From Paracidobacterium acidisoli (GTDB lineage Bacteria; Acidobacteriota; Terriglobia; Terriglobales; Acidobacteriaceae): a stretch of 64,000 nt of DNA. The notes below the pieces were generated by a model, which saw only the letters and a program-made list of their open reading frames with translations, searched no databases and was not told the origin of the DNA. The stretch covers positions 310,001 through 374,000 of the forward strand of contig NZ_QVQT02000003.1 in assembly GCF_003428625.2 (NCBI RefSeq). Direction: 5' to 3'. Below are positions 9,575 through 18,965 of this stretch, in pieces. Each line of letters begins with the position of its first letter. Position 1 is the stretch's first letter. The position numbers and the translations under genes were made by a program.

Positions 9575-10683
9575 AGCTGCGCTCCGGATTTGTTTCGATC
9601 GTCGGCAGGCCGAACGCAGGCAAGTCGACACTGCTGAACCGCCTGGCCGGTGAAAAGATTGCCATCGTGACCAGCAAGCCGCAGACGACACGCAACCGCA
9701 TCCGCGGCATTGTGGAGGTCGAGGCCAAAAAAGGGAAGCACCCTGCGGCACAGATTGTCTTTGTCGATACACCCGGCGTGCATAAGCCCGGCTCACTGCT
9801 GGACCGGCGCATGATGCATGAAGTGCATGAAGCGCTTGAAACACGCGACGTCGTCATTCTGATGGTGGATGCCACACGCCGTCTGCTGGTGCCGGAGCCG
9901 GAGAACGAAGAGAAGCCGCAGGACGAAAAGAAGGACAGCACAAAGAAAGACAGCACAAAGAAAGACAGTGAAGATGCATTCGTCTTCGAGCTGATTCGCA
10001 AACTCGACTGCCCGGTCTTTCTGGTCATCAACAAGATCGATCTCATCGAGCGCGAAAAGCTGCTGCCGATGATCGCGCAGCTCAGCGCGCTGCACTCCTT
10101 TACAGAGGTGATTCCGATTTCGGCGAGGAAGGGCGACGGGCTCAACCGCCTTGTGGAGAAGCTGATCGCACATCTGCCGGAGGGGCAGCGCTATTTCCCG
10201 AAGGATCAGTTCACCGATCAGCCGGAGCGCTTTCTGGTGGCGGAGCTGATTCGCGAGCGCATTCTGATGGAGACGGGCGAGGAGGTGCCGTATGCCTCGG
10301 CCGTCGTCGTCGAGCAGTTCGAGGAGCCGCCTCCGCAGCCTCCGCAAAAGATCCGCAAGCCGCGCCCCATGAAAGCCGGAACCGTCGAGCCCGCAAGACC
10401 CGAGCCGCGGCTGCCGCTCACCCGCATCGCGGCGGCGATCTACTGCGAGCGCCAGGGGCAGAAGGCGATCCTGATCGGCAAGGGCGGCGGCAAGCTGAAA
10501 GAGATCGGCGCTGGCGCGCGCAAAGAGATCGAGTCGCTGCTCGGTACCCGCGTCTATCTGGAGCTGCGCGTGATCGTCGAAGAGAACTGGCGGGAGTCGC
10601 GCGGCTTTCTCGAGTCTCTCGACTGGCGCAGACAGCTTGAAGATCTTGCCTCGCGAAACGATAAGGACGAATCTTCGGAGTAG
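9571..10683 (+). CDS. era: GTPase Era, with two extra segments
   Basis: Essential GTPase for 30S assembly. G1 is GRPNAGKST near residue 12, G3 is DTPGVHKP, G4 is NKID and G5 is SARKG. The KH domain carries IGKGGGKLKEIG. Era is normally about 300 residues; this one is 370. The excess is in two places. A charged Lys/Asp/Glu insert of about 25-30 residues lies between G3 and G4 (about 108-133), encoded partly by a 15-base tandem repeat. A Pro-rich insert of about 27 residues (EEPPPQPPQ onward) lies in the KH domain before the RNA-binding loop. Core motifs are intact, so function is probably conserved. Confidence 0.95.
   Translation: MKLRSGFVSIVGRPNAGKSTLLNRLAGEKIAIVTSKPQTTRNRIRGIVEVEAKKGKHPAAQIVFVDTPGVHKPGSLLDRRMMHEVHEALETRDVVILMVDATRRLLVPEPENEEKPQDEKKDSTKKDSTKKDSEDAFVFELIRKLDCPVFLVINKIDLIEREKLLPMIAQLSALHSFTEVIPISARKGDGLNRLVEKLIAHLPEGQRYFPKDQFTDQPERFLVAELIRERILMETGEEVPYASAVVVEQFEEPPPQPPQKIRKPRPMKAGTVEPARPEPRLPLTRIAAAIYCERQGQKAILIGKGGGKLKEIGAGARKEIESLLGTRVYLELRVIVEENWRESRGFLESLDWRRQLEDLASRNDKDESSE
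9934..9969 (+). repeat. 15-base tandem repeat within era
   Basis: GACAGCACAAAGAAA occurs twice in a row (9934-9948, 9949-9963) and begins a third time (GACAGTGAA). It encodes repeated DSTKK units in the insert between the G3 and G4 motifs. Being a multiple of three, it can change copy number without breaking the frame. Confidence 0.85.
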
Positions 10684-10813
10684 CACTTTGCGGGAGTCGC
10701 GCGGGGATCGATGCCGATCTTCTCTCTGTCCGGGCCTGCGGTATCCCATCCTGTGGCGAAAATTCATCCTCTCTTAAAGCGAGCCGGATAGATAAGGCTG
10801 AACGAGGTGAACG

Positions 10814-11680
10814 ATGGCCTGCAGTATGGATGAACTCAAGCATGTTCCGCTCTTTTCCCTGCTCGATGAGGAGGAAGGCGCGGTTCTGGCTGCCCAGGTG
10901 GAGCGGAAGACATTTGCGCCGCGGCAGCGCATCTACAAAATCGGCGACCCGGGAAAGAACGCCTACATCCTGATCTCCGGCGCGGTACAGGTGACCACCG
11001 TCGATGAGGATCATCAGCAGGTGCTGGTCGACGAGCCGCAGCATGGCGAGCTCTTTGGGTTTGCCTCCATGCTGGAGCAGACGCCACATCAGACCAATGC
11101 GGTCGCTGTGGAAGCGACGGTCTGCATCGAGATCAGCCGCGATGACATTACTGCACTGCTGCAGCGGAAGCCGCAGGCGGGTATGGATCTGCTGACGATG
11201 GCGAGCCGTCAGTTTCATGCATCGCAGCAGCTGGTGCGCGGCCGGGCGAGCCGCAACGTGAACGAGGTGATCGAAGAGGAGTCGACCTTCGGAGAGCGCA
11301 TCGCCGACACGGTGGCAAAGTTCGGCGGCTCGTGGACATTCATCATTTCGTTCTGCGTGGTGCTGATGATTTACACCACGATCAACGTGGCGCTGAGGCA
11401 GAAGTCCTGGGACCCGTATCCGTTCATCCTGCTCAATCTGTTTCTGTCGATGCTCGCGGCCATTCAGGCGCCGGTGATCATGATGAGCCAGAACCGCCAG
11501 GATATGAAAGACCGGCTGCGCGGCGAGCTGGATTATGAGGTCAACCGGCGCGCGGAGGCCGAGATTCAGCGGCTTGCAGGCAGGCTGAACCTGCTGAGCG
11601 ACAAGCTGGGCGATGTGGACGATCTGCTGCGCGAGACGCTGACCGGACGTGCGGATGCGCCGCAGAGGTCTTCCCTGTAA
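10814..11680 (+). CDS. cyclic-nucleotide-binding domain fused to DUF1003 membrane domain
   Basis: About 288 residues. The N-terminal half (about 10-130) is a cNMP-binding beta-roll (PRQRIYKIGDPGKNAYILISG, then GELFGFASML), as in CRP-type proteins. There is no helix-turn-helix. The second half is DUF1003: two membrane helices (WTFIISFCVVLMIYTTI and ILLNLFLSMLAAIQAPVIMMSQNRQ) and a cytosolic coiled-coil-like tail. A role as a membrane protein gated by a nucleotide or by redox state is plausible but untested. ATG 10814 follows GAGGTGA. It is convergent with the response regulator, with only five bases between them. Confidence 0.85.
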   Translation: MACSMDELKHVPLFSLLDEEEGAVLAAQVERKTFAPRQRIYKIGDPGKNAYILISGAVQVTTVDEDHQQVLVDEPQHGELFGFASMLEQTPHQTNAVAVEATVCIEISRDDITALLQRKPQAGMDLLTMASRQFHASQQLVRGRASRNVNEVIEEESTFGERIADTVAKFGGSWTFIISFCVVLMIYTTINVALRQKSWDPYPFILLNLFLSMLAAIQAPVIMMSQNRQDMKDRLRGELDYEVNRRAEAEIQRLAGRLNLLSDKLGDVDDLLRETLTGRADAPQRSSL

Positions 11681-11685
11681 AGCCG

Positions 11686-13047
11686 TTATACCTGCTCGCG
11701 CACGGCGATCCCGAGAGCGCGCATCTTGCGGTAGAGATGGCTGCGCTCGAGGCCCAGCGCCTCGGCTGCGCGGCTCATATTGCCGTGGCAGTCGTCGATT
11801 TTGCGCAGAATGTATTCGCGCTCGTAGGCTTCGCGCGCGTTCTGCAGGGTCGAGAAATCGGTGCTTTGCCGCGTTGCGGTGCGATGCACCAGCATGGGCA
11901 GGTGTTTGCGCTCGATGCGCTGCGTCTGCGGATTGAGAATGACGACGCGCTCGACGATGTTCTTCAGCTCGCGCACATTGCCGGGCCAGTGATACTGCCG
12001 CAGCAGCTCCACGGCGTCATCGGCGATCTCGATGCGCGGCCGTCCATACTCACGTCCGAACGCGCGGAGAAACTCGCGCGTCAGCAGCGGAATGTCTTCG
12101 CGGCGCTCGCGCAGCGGCGGCACATAGAAGGGAATGACGTTGAGGCGGTAGAAGAGATCCTCGCGGAAATTGCCCTTGGCGATCTCCTCCTCGAGATTTT
12201 TATTGGTTGCCGCGATGACGCGCACGTCCACGCTGACGGGCTGCGTGGCGCCGACGGGTACGAAGCGCTGCTCATCGAGGGTGCGCAGAATCTTGGCCTG
12301 GGTTTTCAGGCTCATATCGCCGACCTCATCGAGAAAGAGAGTGCCGCTGTTGGCGCGCTCAAAGGCGCCGCGCTTCTCCGGAGCGTTGCCGGCGATGGCG
12401 CTGTTGCGGTAGCCGAAGAGCTCGCTTTCGATGTAGTCCTCAGGAATGGCGGCGCAGTTCAGCTCGACGAAGAGGCGCTCGCTGCGCAGGCTTTCGGCGT
12501 GGATGGCGCGCGCGATCAGCTCCTTGCCGGAACCGGATTCGCCGTAGATCAGTACGCGTCCGTTGGTGGGCGCCATCAGACGAATCTGCTGGCGGAGAGC
12601 TTTGGCCGAGACGCTTTCGCCGGTGATCTGCGATTCGAGCGAGAACTGCCGCCGCAGTTCGATGTTCTCCATGCGCAGGCGGCGGGCTTCAATCGCATTG
12701 CGCACCAGAACCAGTGTACGTTCGAGGCTCAGCGGCTTTTCGAGAAAGTCGAAGGCGCCGAGGCGGGTGGCCTTGACCGCGGTTTCGATGGTGGCATGCC
12801 CTGAGATGACGATGACCTCGGGGCGTCCGTCGGGGTTGATCGAAGCGAGCTCGGCAAGCACTTCGAGGCCGTCGCGGTCGGGCAGCCAGATGTCGAGCAG
12901 CAACAGATCCCAGGCGGAATCATGCAGCAGGGTCAGGGCTTCGGTCGCTGTGCCGGCTCCGGCGACGGAGTAGCCCTCTTCGCGCAGGATCTCCGCCAGC
13001 GATTCGCGAATCTCCGCTTCGTCGTCGCAGATGAGGATATGGTTCAT
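11686..13047 (-). CDS. NtrC/NtrX-like response regulator lacking the GAFTGA motif
   Basis: 453 residues. The receiver domain has Asp8/Asp9 and the phosphoacceptor Asp52 (LLLLDIWLPD). The AAA+ domain has Walker A GESGSGKE and Walker B GTLFLDEVGD. A Fis-type helix-turn-helix (GNMSRAAEALGLERSHLYRKM) ends the protein. This is the NtrX architecture. The sigma-54 contact loop that should read GAFTGA after ELFG reads SAIAGN (residues 216-221, bases 12385-12402), so sigma-54 activation by the standard mechanism is doubtful. The start overlaps the kinase stop by four bases, so the two are translated together. Confidence 0.93.
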   Translation of the reverse strand: MNHILICDDEAEIRESLAEILREEGYSVAGAGTATEALTLLHDSAWDLLLLDIWLPDRDGLEVLAELASINPDGRPEVIVISGHATIETAVKATRLGAFDFLEKPLSLERTLVLVRNAIEARRLRMENIELRRQFSLESQITGESVSAKALRQQIRLMAPTNGRVLIYGESGSGKELIARAIHAESLRSERLFVELNCAAIPEDYIESELFGYRNSAIAGNAPEKRGAFERANSGTLFLDEVGDMSLKTQAKILRTLDEQRFVPVGATQPVSVDVRVIAATNKNLEEEIAKGNFREDLFYRLNVIPFYVPPLRERREDIPLLTREFLRAFGREYGRPRIEIADDAVELLRQYHWPGNVRELKNIVERVVILNPQTQRIERKHLPMLVHRTATRQSTDFSTLQNAREAYEREYILRKIDDCHGNMSRAAEALGLERSHLYRKMRALGIAVREQV

Positions 13048-15347
13048 GACAGAATGGCGCCGGAGGAAGTGAGCGCGGCGGCGGTTTTTCCGCTGCCATG
13101 GCCGTTCCCGTTTCCGTTCGGGTTTTCCGCCAGCGGCAGTTCGATGATAAAGCGTGCCCCGGCGGGCGCGTTGCGCTCGGCGCGAATGGCCCCGCCGTGA
13201 TCCTGCACGATCTTGGCGGCGATGGCGAGGCCGAGGCCGGTGCCGCGCTGCCGGGTCGAAACCCAGGGGAGGAAGATGCGCTCGCGCATCTCGTCGGTAA
13301 GGCCGGGGCCGGTGTCGGCTACTACAATCTCGGCGATGCCGCGATGCTCGCTCAGGCAGGTCTCGATGGAGAGAACGCGCAGCAGGCTGTCCTGCATGGC
13401 CTCGGCGGCATTGTCGATGAGGTTGGCCAGGGCGCGCTTCAGCGCCTCGGGATCGGCCATGACGGGCGGAAGATCCGCGGTCAGGTGCTGCTCGATGCGA
13501 ATGTTTTCGATGCGTCCGTGAAAGAGGCTGACGGCACTTTCAACGATGGCGTTGAGAGCTGCGGGGCGCGGCTGCGCCGCGGGAAACTCGGCGAGCGCGG
13601 CGAACTGGTCGACGAGTGTGCGCATCGACTCGACCGAGCCGAGGATGACATCGCAGCATTTGCGGATGACGGCGGGCGATTCCGGAAGATTGCGGTCGAT
13701 GTGGCGGCGAATGCGCTCGGCGGAGAGGCCGATCGGCGTCAGCGGATTCCGGATCTCGTGCGCCACACGCTGCGCCACTTCCTTCCAGGCGACCTGGCGC
13801 TGCGCGCGCAGGAATTCGGTAACGTCTTCGATGACAAGAATCGAGCCGCGCCGGCTCTCGCCCAGATCGAGCGCGGCCATGGTGGCGGAGATGCTGAGAC
13901 GGCCGCGTGTGGTGCGCATCTCGAACTCCGACGCAGCAACGCCCATGCGGTGCGCGCGGCGGTCCAGCCTTTGCAGCTCCTCGGTCATTTCGAGGGGCAG
14001 CAGCGAATCGAGAGGCACGCCGGAGAGATCGCGCTGCAGGTCGAGACCGAGCAGATCGGCGAAGGTGCGGTTGGTGCCGAGGATGCGGCGTTCGCCATCG
14101 AGGGTGACGACGCCGGTAGGGATAGTCTCAAGGATCGTCTCCAGCTCGTTGCGCCGCGCCTGCAGGGCGAGGTTGGCCTGCGAGAGCTCGCGCGTCGAGG
14201 TGTCGGCGAGCCGGCGGCTCTGTTCGAGATCGGCCGCCATGTGGTTGAACGATACGGTCAGCTCAGCCATCTCTCCGGTAGCGGTGACTGTGATGCGCTG
14301 ATCGTAGTGGCCCTGAGCGATCTCGTTCATGGCGTCGGCCAGCGCTTCGACCGGCCGGGTGATCTGCTTGGAGAGATAGAGCGCCAGCCAGCTGCTGGCA
14401 AAGAAGACCAGAACGGTGAGCAGCAGCAGAAGCAGAAAGTAAGTGGTGCGAATGGTGCGGCGCTCGCGGTAGAGCATCCAGTACTCTGACGCGCCGACGC
14501 GCACCTGGCGGATGACCGAGCTGAGGCCGGAGGGCATGGGCAGGCCGACGATAATGGTGCCTCCGCCGGCGAGGCTGGCCGAGCCCAGCGCGAATTCGCG
14601 TCCGCCGACGGAGAGAACCGGCTCGTCCGTACGCTGCGAGGCGCTGAGTACGGTGGCGGTAAGCGGCCCGCCCGAGGGCTCCGGCTGCGCCTGTGCGTCG
14701 CTGTCGATCCAGGAGCTGACGACGACCGCTCCGGAGGCCGGAGGCAGCTCATACTGCGCGACGGCTGCGTTGTCGCGATAGAGTACGGTGAAGCCGCCCT
14801 GGAGAGTGATGCGATGCGCGCGAATGTCATCGAGCAGCGCCTGGGTGTTGCCGGTTTCATAGCTCTGCGTAAATTCGGGCGAGCGCGCGAAGGACTCGGC
14901 TTCGGCCCGCGCGTTGAGCGCGGCGTAGTGCGAAAGCTCCATGGCCAGCCGGGAGGTGTCTTCTCGCAGCTCGGCGACGGGCTGCGAGAACCAGCGGTCG
15001 ATGGAGCGGTTCATCAGCAGAAAGCTGAAGAGAAACATGAAAAATGCGGGAACGAAGGAGAGCAGCACGGCGCCCATGAACATGCGCGTGCGCAGACGCG
15101 AGCCCAGCACATGACTGCGCTGCTCGGCCAGCAGCCGCAGGGTATTCCGTGACAGCAGCACCATCACCGTGATGAGCAGCAGGAAGACAACCACCGAGAG
15201 CGAGGTGAAGATGAGGATCTGCCCGGTGCTGCGCGGATGTAGAAAACGCAGATTGAAGGCATTGAGCGCGGCGAGAACGAAGAGCAGCAGGAACATACCT
15301 GCAGCGAGAATGATCAGGGTTGTGCGCCGGTGTCTGGATTCCGCCAA
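13044..15347 (-). CDS. NtrY-like membrane sensor histidine kinase
   Basis: 767 residues. Two N-terminal membrane helices and a third near residue 95 are followed by an extracytoplasmic sensor stretch (about 115-310). Next come a membrane helix (YFLLLLLLTVLVFFASSWLA), a HAMP domain, a PAS-like region (about 415-510), and the H-box VAHEIRNPLTPIGLSAERI. The ATPase has N-box NLIDNAAEAM, G1 DTGPGL and G2 GTGLGL. Three early helices plus HAMP-PAS-HisKA is the NtrY plan. Its partner regulator follows directly with an ATGA overlap. NtrYX systems usually sense nitrogen status or redox and envelope signals; which applies here is unknown. Confidence 0.93.
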   Translation of the reverse strand: MAESRHRRTTLIILAAGMFLLLFVLAALNAFNLRFLHPRSTGQILIFTSLSVVVFLLLITVMVLLSRNTLRLLAEQRSHVLGSRLRTRMFMGAVLLSFVPAFFMFLFSFLLMNRSIDRWFSQPVAELREDTSRLAMELSHYAALNARAEAESFARSPEFTQSYETGNTQALLDDIRAHRITLQGGFTVLYRDNAAVAQYELPPASGAVVVSSWIDSDAQAQPEPSGGPLTATVLSASQRTDEPVLSVGGREFALGSASLAGGGTIIVGLPMPSGLSSVIRQVRVGASEYWMLYRERRTIRTTYFLLLLLLTVLVFFASSWLALYLSKQITRPVEALADAMNEIAQGHYDQRITVTATGEMAELTVSFNHMAADLEQSRRLADTSTRELSQANLALQARRNELETILETIPTGVVTLDGERRILGTNRTFADLLGLDLQRDLSGVPLDSLLPLEMTEELQRLDRRAHRMGVAASEFEMRTTRGRLSISATMAALDLGESRRGSILVIEDVTEFLRAQRQVAWKEVAQRVAHEIRNPLTPIGLSAERIRRHIDRNLPESPAVIRKCCDVILGSVESMRTLVDQFAALAEFPAAQPRPAALNAIVESAVSLFHGRIENIRIEQHLTADLPPVMADPEALKRALANLIDNAAEAMQDSLLRVLSIETCLSEHRGIAEIVVADTGPGLTDEMRERIFLPWVSTRQRGTGLGLAIAAKIVQDHGGAIRAERNAPAGARFIIELPLAENPNGNGNGHGSGKTAAALTSSGAILS

Positions 15348-15468
15348 GTCGGACTGCTCCCGTCGAGGAGATTATAGGCGCGTGAAAACCGCGTCCACAG
15401 AGATAGACGGGAATCGGAGTAGCGCAAACGCAACCGGAACATAGAAAATGGCATCACAAGGGGACGCT

Positions 15469-16254
15469 ATGACCTTCAGACGACAGACTTTTCCGATGGT
15501 TTCACTGATGCTGGCCGGCCTGCTGCTGGCCAGCGGCTGCAGCAAGAAGAGCGACCAGCAGACGGCTGCCACGAATCCTCAGGCGCAGCCTGCGGCCCAG
15601 AATCCTCCGGCTCCGCCGCAGGATCAGAGCGCACAGCCGGCTGCCGCGCCGGCGGCCCCTGCTGCGGCTCCGACGTCTTCGGCTGCTGTTCCGGCCGATA
15701 CAACTGCGGCACAGAGCGCGCCTGCCGCGCCTGCGCCTACGGTGCTGGTGATTCCTGTGCGGACCCACCTGCGGGTGCGGCTGGATCAGGATCTCGGCTC
15801 GAAGATCAGCCAGCCCGGTCAGGCCTTCGGCGCGACGGTTGCCGATCCGGTGATTGTCGACGGGCAGACGGTGATTCCGCGTGGCGCGCATGCGACCGGG
15901 ACGGTCGTCGACGCGAAGCCGCTCGGCCACTTCAAGGGCGGAGCGCTGCTGGCGCTGCGCATCGACCGGGTGCGCACAAACTGGGGCAGCTATCCGGTTG
16001 AAACCAGCACCATGGAGCGCGCCGAACAAGGAAAAGGCAAGCGCACGGCCGGGTTCATCGGTGGCGGCGCGGGACTGGGCGCGATTATCGGCGGCATCGC
16101 CGGAGGCGGCAAAGGCGCGCTGATCGGTGGTCTTGTTGGCGGTGGGGCAGGTACGGCAGGATCGGCGATGACCGGCAACAAGCAGATCTTTTTGCCGTCG
16201 GAGACGCTGCTGACCTTCCGTCTCGAACGGCCGGTTCACGTGACGGCACAGTAA
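15469..16254 (+). CDS. lipoprotein with Ala/Pro-rich linker and glycine-zipper region
   Basis: About 261 residues. The signal peptide ends in a lipobox (LLLASGCSKK), so the protein should be lipid-anchored. A low-complexity Ala/Pro/Gln linker follows to about residue 95. A beta-rich domain (PVRTHLRVRLDQDLGSKIS onward) then leads to a glycine-zipper segment (about 190-235) that resembles those in outer-membrane or envelope-integrity lipoproteins. ATG 15469 has AGGGG upstream; an in-frame ATG seven codons earlier is less well placed. It is divergent from the NtrY-like kinase, with about 120 bases between. Its function is unknown. Confidence 0.82.
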   Translation: MTFRRQTFPMVSLMLAGLLLASGCSKKSDQQTAATNPQAQPAAQNPPAPPQDQSAQPAAAPAAPAAAPTSSAAVPADTTAAQSAPAAPAPTVLVIPVRTHLRVRLDQDLGSKISQPGQAFGATVADPVIVDGQTVIPRGAHATGTVVDAKPLGHFKGGALLALRIDRVRTNWGSYPVETSTMERAEQGKGKRTAGFIGGGAGLGAIIGGIAGGGKGALIGGLVGGGAGTAGSAMTGNKQIFLPSETLLTFRLERPVHVTAQ

Positions 16255-16331
16255 ATCAGGGCTCAGGGCTCAGAATCGAACTAAAACTGCTGGGATGTTG
16301 CTCCTGGCAATGAAAAATTCTGCACAAAACA

Positions 16332-16366
16332 AAACGCCACTCAGATGAGGTGGCGTTTGTTTTTTC
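16332..16366. terminator. bidirectional terminator between lipoprotein and ald
   Basis: AAACGCCAC (16332-16340) pairs with GTGGCGTTT (16350-16358), followed by GTTTTTT on the plus strand. The minus strand also has a T-rich flank. It lies between two convergent genes, as expected. Confidence 0.8.
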
Positions 16367-16396
16367 TGAGCGCTGTGCTCTGAGCTTTGCACTCTT

Positions 16397-17512
16397 TCAG
16401 GAAAGCAGCTCGCGCACCGGCTTCCATGCTTTCTTCTGAGAGACGGCGACCGGCTCGCACGTAATCGTGCCGTCGTATGTATTTACGCCGTCGCGAATGC
16501 CGTCGTCTGCCAGAATCGCCGCCTTCGCGCCCTGATGCGCCAGCCGCATGACGTAAGGAAAGGTCGCGTTGGTCAGCGCCAGCGTGGAGGTGTTTGGTAC
16601 AGCGGCGGGCATATTCGTCACGCAGTAGTGGACCACGCCGTTTACTTCATAGGACGGGTCGCTGTGCGTCGTGGGATGCGCAGTCTCGATGCATCCGCCC
16701 TGATCGATGGCTACGTCGACGATGACCGCGCCCTTCTTCATCTTTGCAACCATCTCTTTCGTCACGATCTTCGGCGCTGCAGCGCCCGGAATAAGCACGC
16801 CGCCGATCACCAGATCGGCCTCCTGCACGGCGCGGGTGATGTTGTATGAGTTCGATGCGAGAGTGAAGACTCTGCCCCCGAAGATGTCGTCGAGCTCGCG
16901 CAGGCGATTAAGATTCAGATCGACGAGCGTAACCTTTGCGCCCATGCCGACAGCGATCTTCGCCGCATTGGTGCCCACGATGCCGCCGCCGATGACGCAC
17001 ACATTTGCGGGCGGCACGCCGGGCACACCGCCCAGCAGCAGCCCGCGTCCGCCGCGCTCTTTTTCAAGATAGGCCGCGCCAACCTGCACGGACATGCGTC
17101 CGGCGACCTCGGACATCGGCGTCAGCAGCGGAAGCGTCCCGGCGCGATCGCGGATGGTCTCATAGGCGATGCCGGTGACTTTCCTGGCCAGCATCTGCTC
17201 GGTGAGCTCGGGAAGCGGAGCAAGGTGCAGGTAGGTAAAGAGCACAAGACCTTCGCGAAAGAAGCGGTACTCTTTTTCGACAGGCTCCTTGACCTTGACG
17301 ACCATATCGGCGAGGCCCCAGACGTTGCCGGCCGCGCCGGTGATCTCAGCTCCGGCGGCCTGATATTCATCGTCTGTAAACGCGGAGAGGTCTCCGGCGC
17401 TGGTCTCCACCAGAACGGTATGGCCGGCTTCGGTCAGCGCTTTCACTCCGGCAGGCGTAATGCCCACGCGGCTTTCGTGATCCTTTACTTCCTTTGGGAC
17501 TCCGATGATCAT
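16397..17512 (-). CDS. ald: alanine dehydrogenase
   Basis: 371 residues, the normal length. Ald catalyses reversible NAD-dependent deamination of L-alanine to pyruvate and ammonia. The start [23 protein letters not shown] is the classic N-terminal substrate-binding segment (Arg15 and the neighbouring Lys). The NAD site is in [38 protein letters not shown] is a further signature. The protein is cytosolic and ends at the shared terminator at 16332. No linked regulator is visible. Confidence 0.96.
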   Translation of the reverse strand: MIIGVPKEVKDHESRVGITPAGVKALTEAGHTVLVETSAGDLSAFTDDEYQAAGAEITGAAGNVWGLADMVVKVKEPVEKEYRFFREGLVLFTYLHLAPLPELTEQMLARKVTGIAYETIRDRAGTLPLLTPMSEVAGRMSVQVGAAYLEKERGGRGLLLGGVPGVPPANVCVIGGGIVGTNAAKIAVGMGAKVTLVDLNLNRLRELDDIFGGRVFTLASNSYNITRAVQEADLVIGGVLIPGAAAPKIVTKEMVAKMKKGAVIVDVAIDQGGCIETAHPTTHSDPSYEVNGVVHYCVTNMPAAVPNTSTLALTNATFPYVMRLAHQGAKAAILADDGIRDGVNTYDGTITCEPVAVSQKKAWKPVRELLS

Positions 17513-17662
17513 GGCAGCTCCCTGAGAGAACTTTCCATCCTATCGCAGTTGTGAGAGCTGCTGAAGAACAGAACATCCGCAGGCCGGTCAGGAAAGCCTG
17601 GAAGAAGAAGACAGATGCGGGTGCAATAATAGGTTCATTATTCAGCAGTAGCCTTTTCTCTT

Positions 17663-18955
17663 ATGACTCTTCCGATCAATGCGCAGGCGGCTGAGGGACG
17701 TTTCTCCACCGGAAAGATATCGGGAAGCCCGTATATCCTGCCCGCATTTCTTTTGCTGGTTCTGCTGGCCGGTCTCGCTGGTGCGGTGGGTACGCACTTT
17801 TCCACGCCGATGCCTGTCTATTGGATCGACGCGCAGGAGTTTGCCCGCAACGCAAAAATCGCCGATACATTTACACCCGACTTTTACCCGGCGCTGCTGG
17901 GTGAGTCATTGCGCCTCTTCGGCGCGCACGGTCCGATCTTCCTGCAGTGGGTGATCTATGAGATATTCGCGATCACCGTGTACGGAGTTTTCCGGCTGCT
18001 GAACGTCTCCAGGCTGGCGGCCTCTGTCTTTGCTCTTGCCATTGCGCTTTGCCCGGATATGGTGACCGGCATCAGCAAGATATGGGACATGGACGCCAGT
18101 TGCGCGGCGCTCGCCGTCCTGGTGTTCTGCATGCTGCTGCTGTGGCGAGGCGTCAGCCTGCCGAAGGCCATTCTGACGGGCATCGTCTGGGGTGCGGGCA
18201 TTGCCGTTCGTCCCAACTTGCCGTTTCTCGGTATCCCACTGGCTCTTGTGTTGTGGACGGCGCTTCCGGCGGGCAGGCAGCGGTTCGGAAGATTTGCGCT
18301 GTATCTGCTGCTGATGTCGGCACTGGGCGTGGCTACGCTGGCGTCGCTCAGCAGCTTTGCCCACGGCGCTCCTTACTGGGCAAAAAACGGTCCCTATAAC
18401 TTCTTTGCCGGCGCAAACGAGTTTACGGGCAACTCACTCAGGCAGTATCTCAACGGTGAGCCTTCTATTGAGGAGGCGCTGCACAAAGCCGGAGTCGCCT
18501 ATACCACGGACCAGCACGCCGACCCCGCGATGCAGAAGCTGTACATGCAGTATGGTCTGCAGTTCGTCCACACGCATACGGCGACGTGGCTCTTCGACTA
18601 CGGCGCGCTGAAGTGTTTCACCATGCTCCGCCCGGATACGAAGGTGCACTCTCTTCGTTCGGCGGAGGGCCTGATCCGGCTGCTGATCAGCATCGCTCTT
18701 CCCCTGTGGCTGATCGTGCTTTTTCTGTCGCGGCGAATGGGCTGGAGAATCTTCGACACGTTCACGCTGGTGCTGGCTGTGTGCTATACCGTGCCGTTTC
18801 TGCTGACCAACTCCGATCCGCGATTCGGTTTTGCTCTGAACCTCTTTCTCTGGATGGCCGTGCTCGCCCGCCTCTATGCATGGCGAATGGAGGCGTCTTC
18901 GACCGGGAGCCGTCCGCCGCGCGAGCGAGTGCCCGAATCATCCCGGGCGGCATGA
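17663..18955 (+). CDS. multi-pass membrane protein, glycosyltransferase-39/87-like
   Basis: 430 residues with about nine to eleven hydrophobic segments spread along the length, beginning at about residue 23 (YILPAFLLLVLLAGLAGAVG). A loop after the first helix has VYWIDAQEFARNAK, where an acidic residue sits as in GT-C fold transferases. A large extracytoplasmic segment spans about 235-310 (PYWAKNGPYNFFAGANEF). This layout fits polyprenol-phosphate-sugar-dependent glycosyltransferases, but I see no decisive catalytic motif. No polysaccharide genes adjoin it. The start ATG 17663 lacks an obvious Shine-Dalgarno sequence. Confidence 0.65.
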   Translation: MTLPINAQAAEGRFSTGKISGSPYILPAFLLLVLLAGLAGAVGTHFSTPMPVYWIDAQEFARNAKIADTFTPDFYPALLGESLRLFGAHGPIFLQWVIYEIFAITVYGVFRLLNVSRLAASVFALAIALCPDMVTGISKIWDMDASCAALAVLVFCMLLLWRGVSLPKAILTGIVWGAGIAVRPNLPFLGIPLALVLWTALPAGRQRFGRFALYLLLMSALGVATLASLSSFAHGAPYWAKNGPYNFFAGANEFTGNSLRQYLNGEPSIEEALHKAGVAYTTDQHADPAMQKLYMQYGLQFVHTHTATWLFDYGALKCFTMLRPDTKVHSLRSAEGLIRLLISIALPLWLIVLFLSRRMGWRIFDTFTLVLAVCYTVPFLLTNSDPRFGFALNLFLWMAVLARLYAWRMEASSTGSRPPRERVPESSRAA

Positions 18956-18965
18956 TCTGCCGCTT

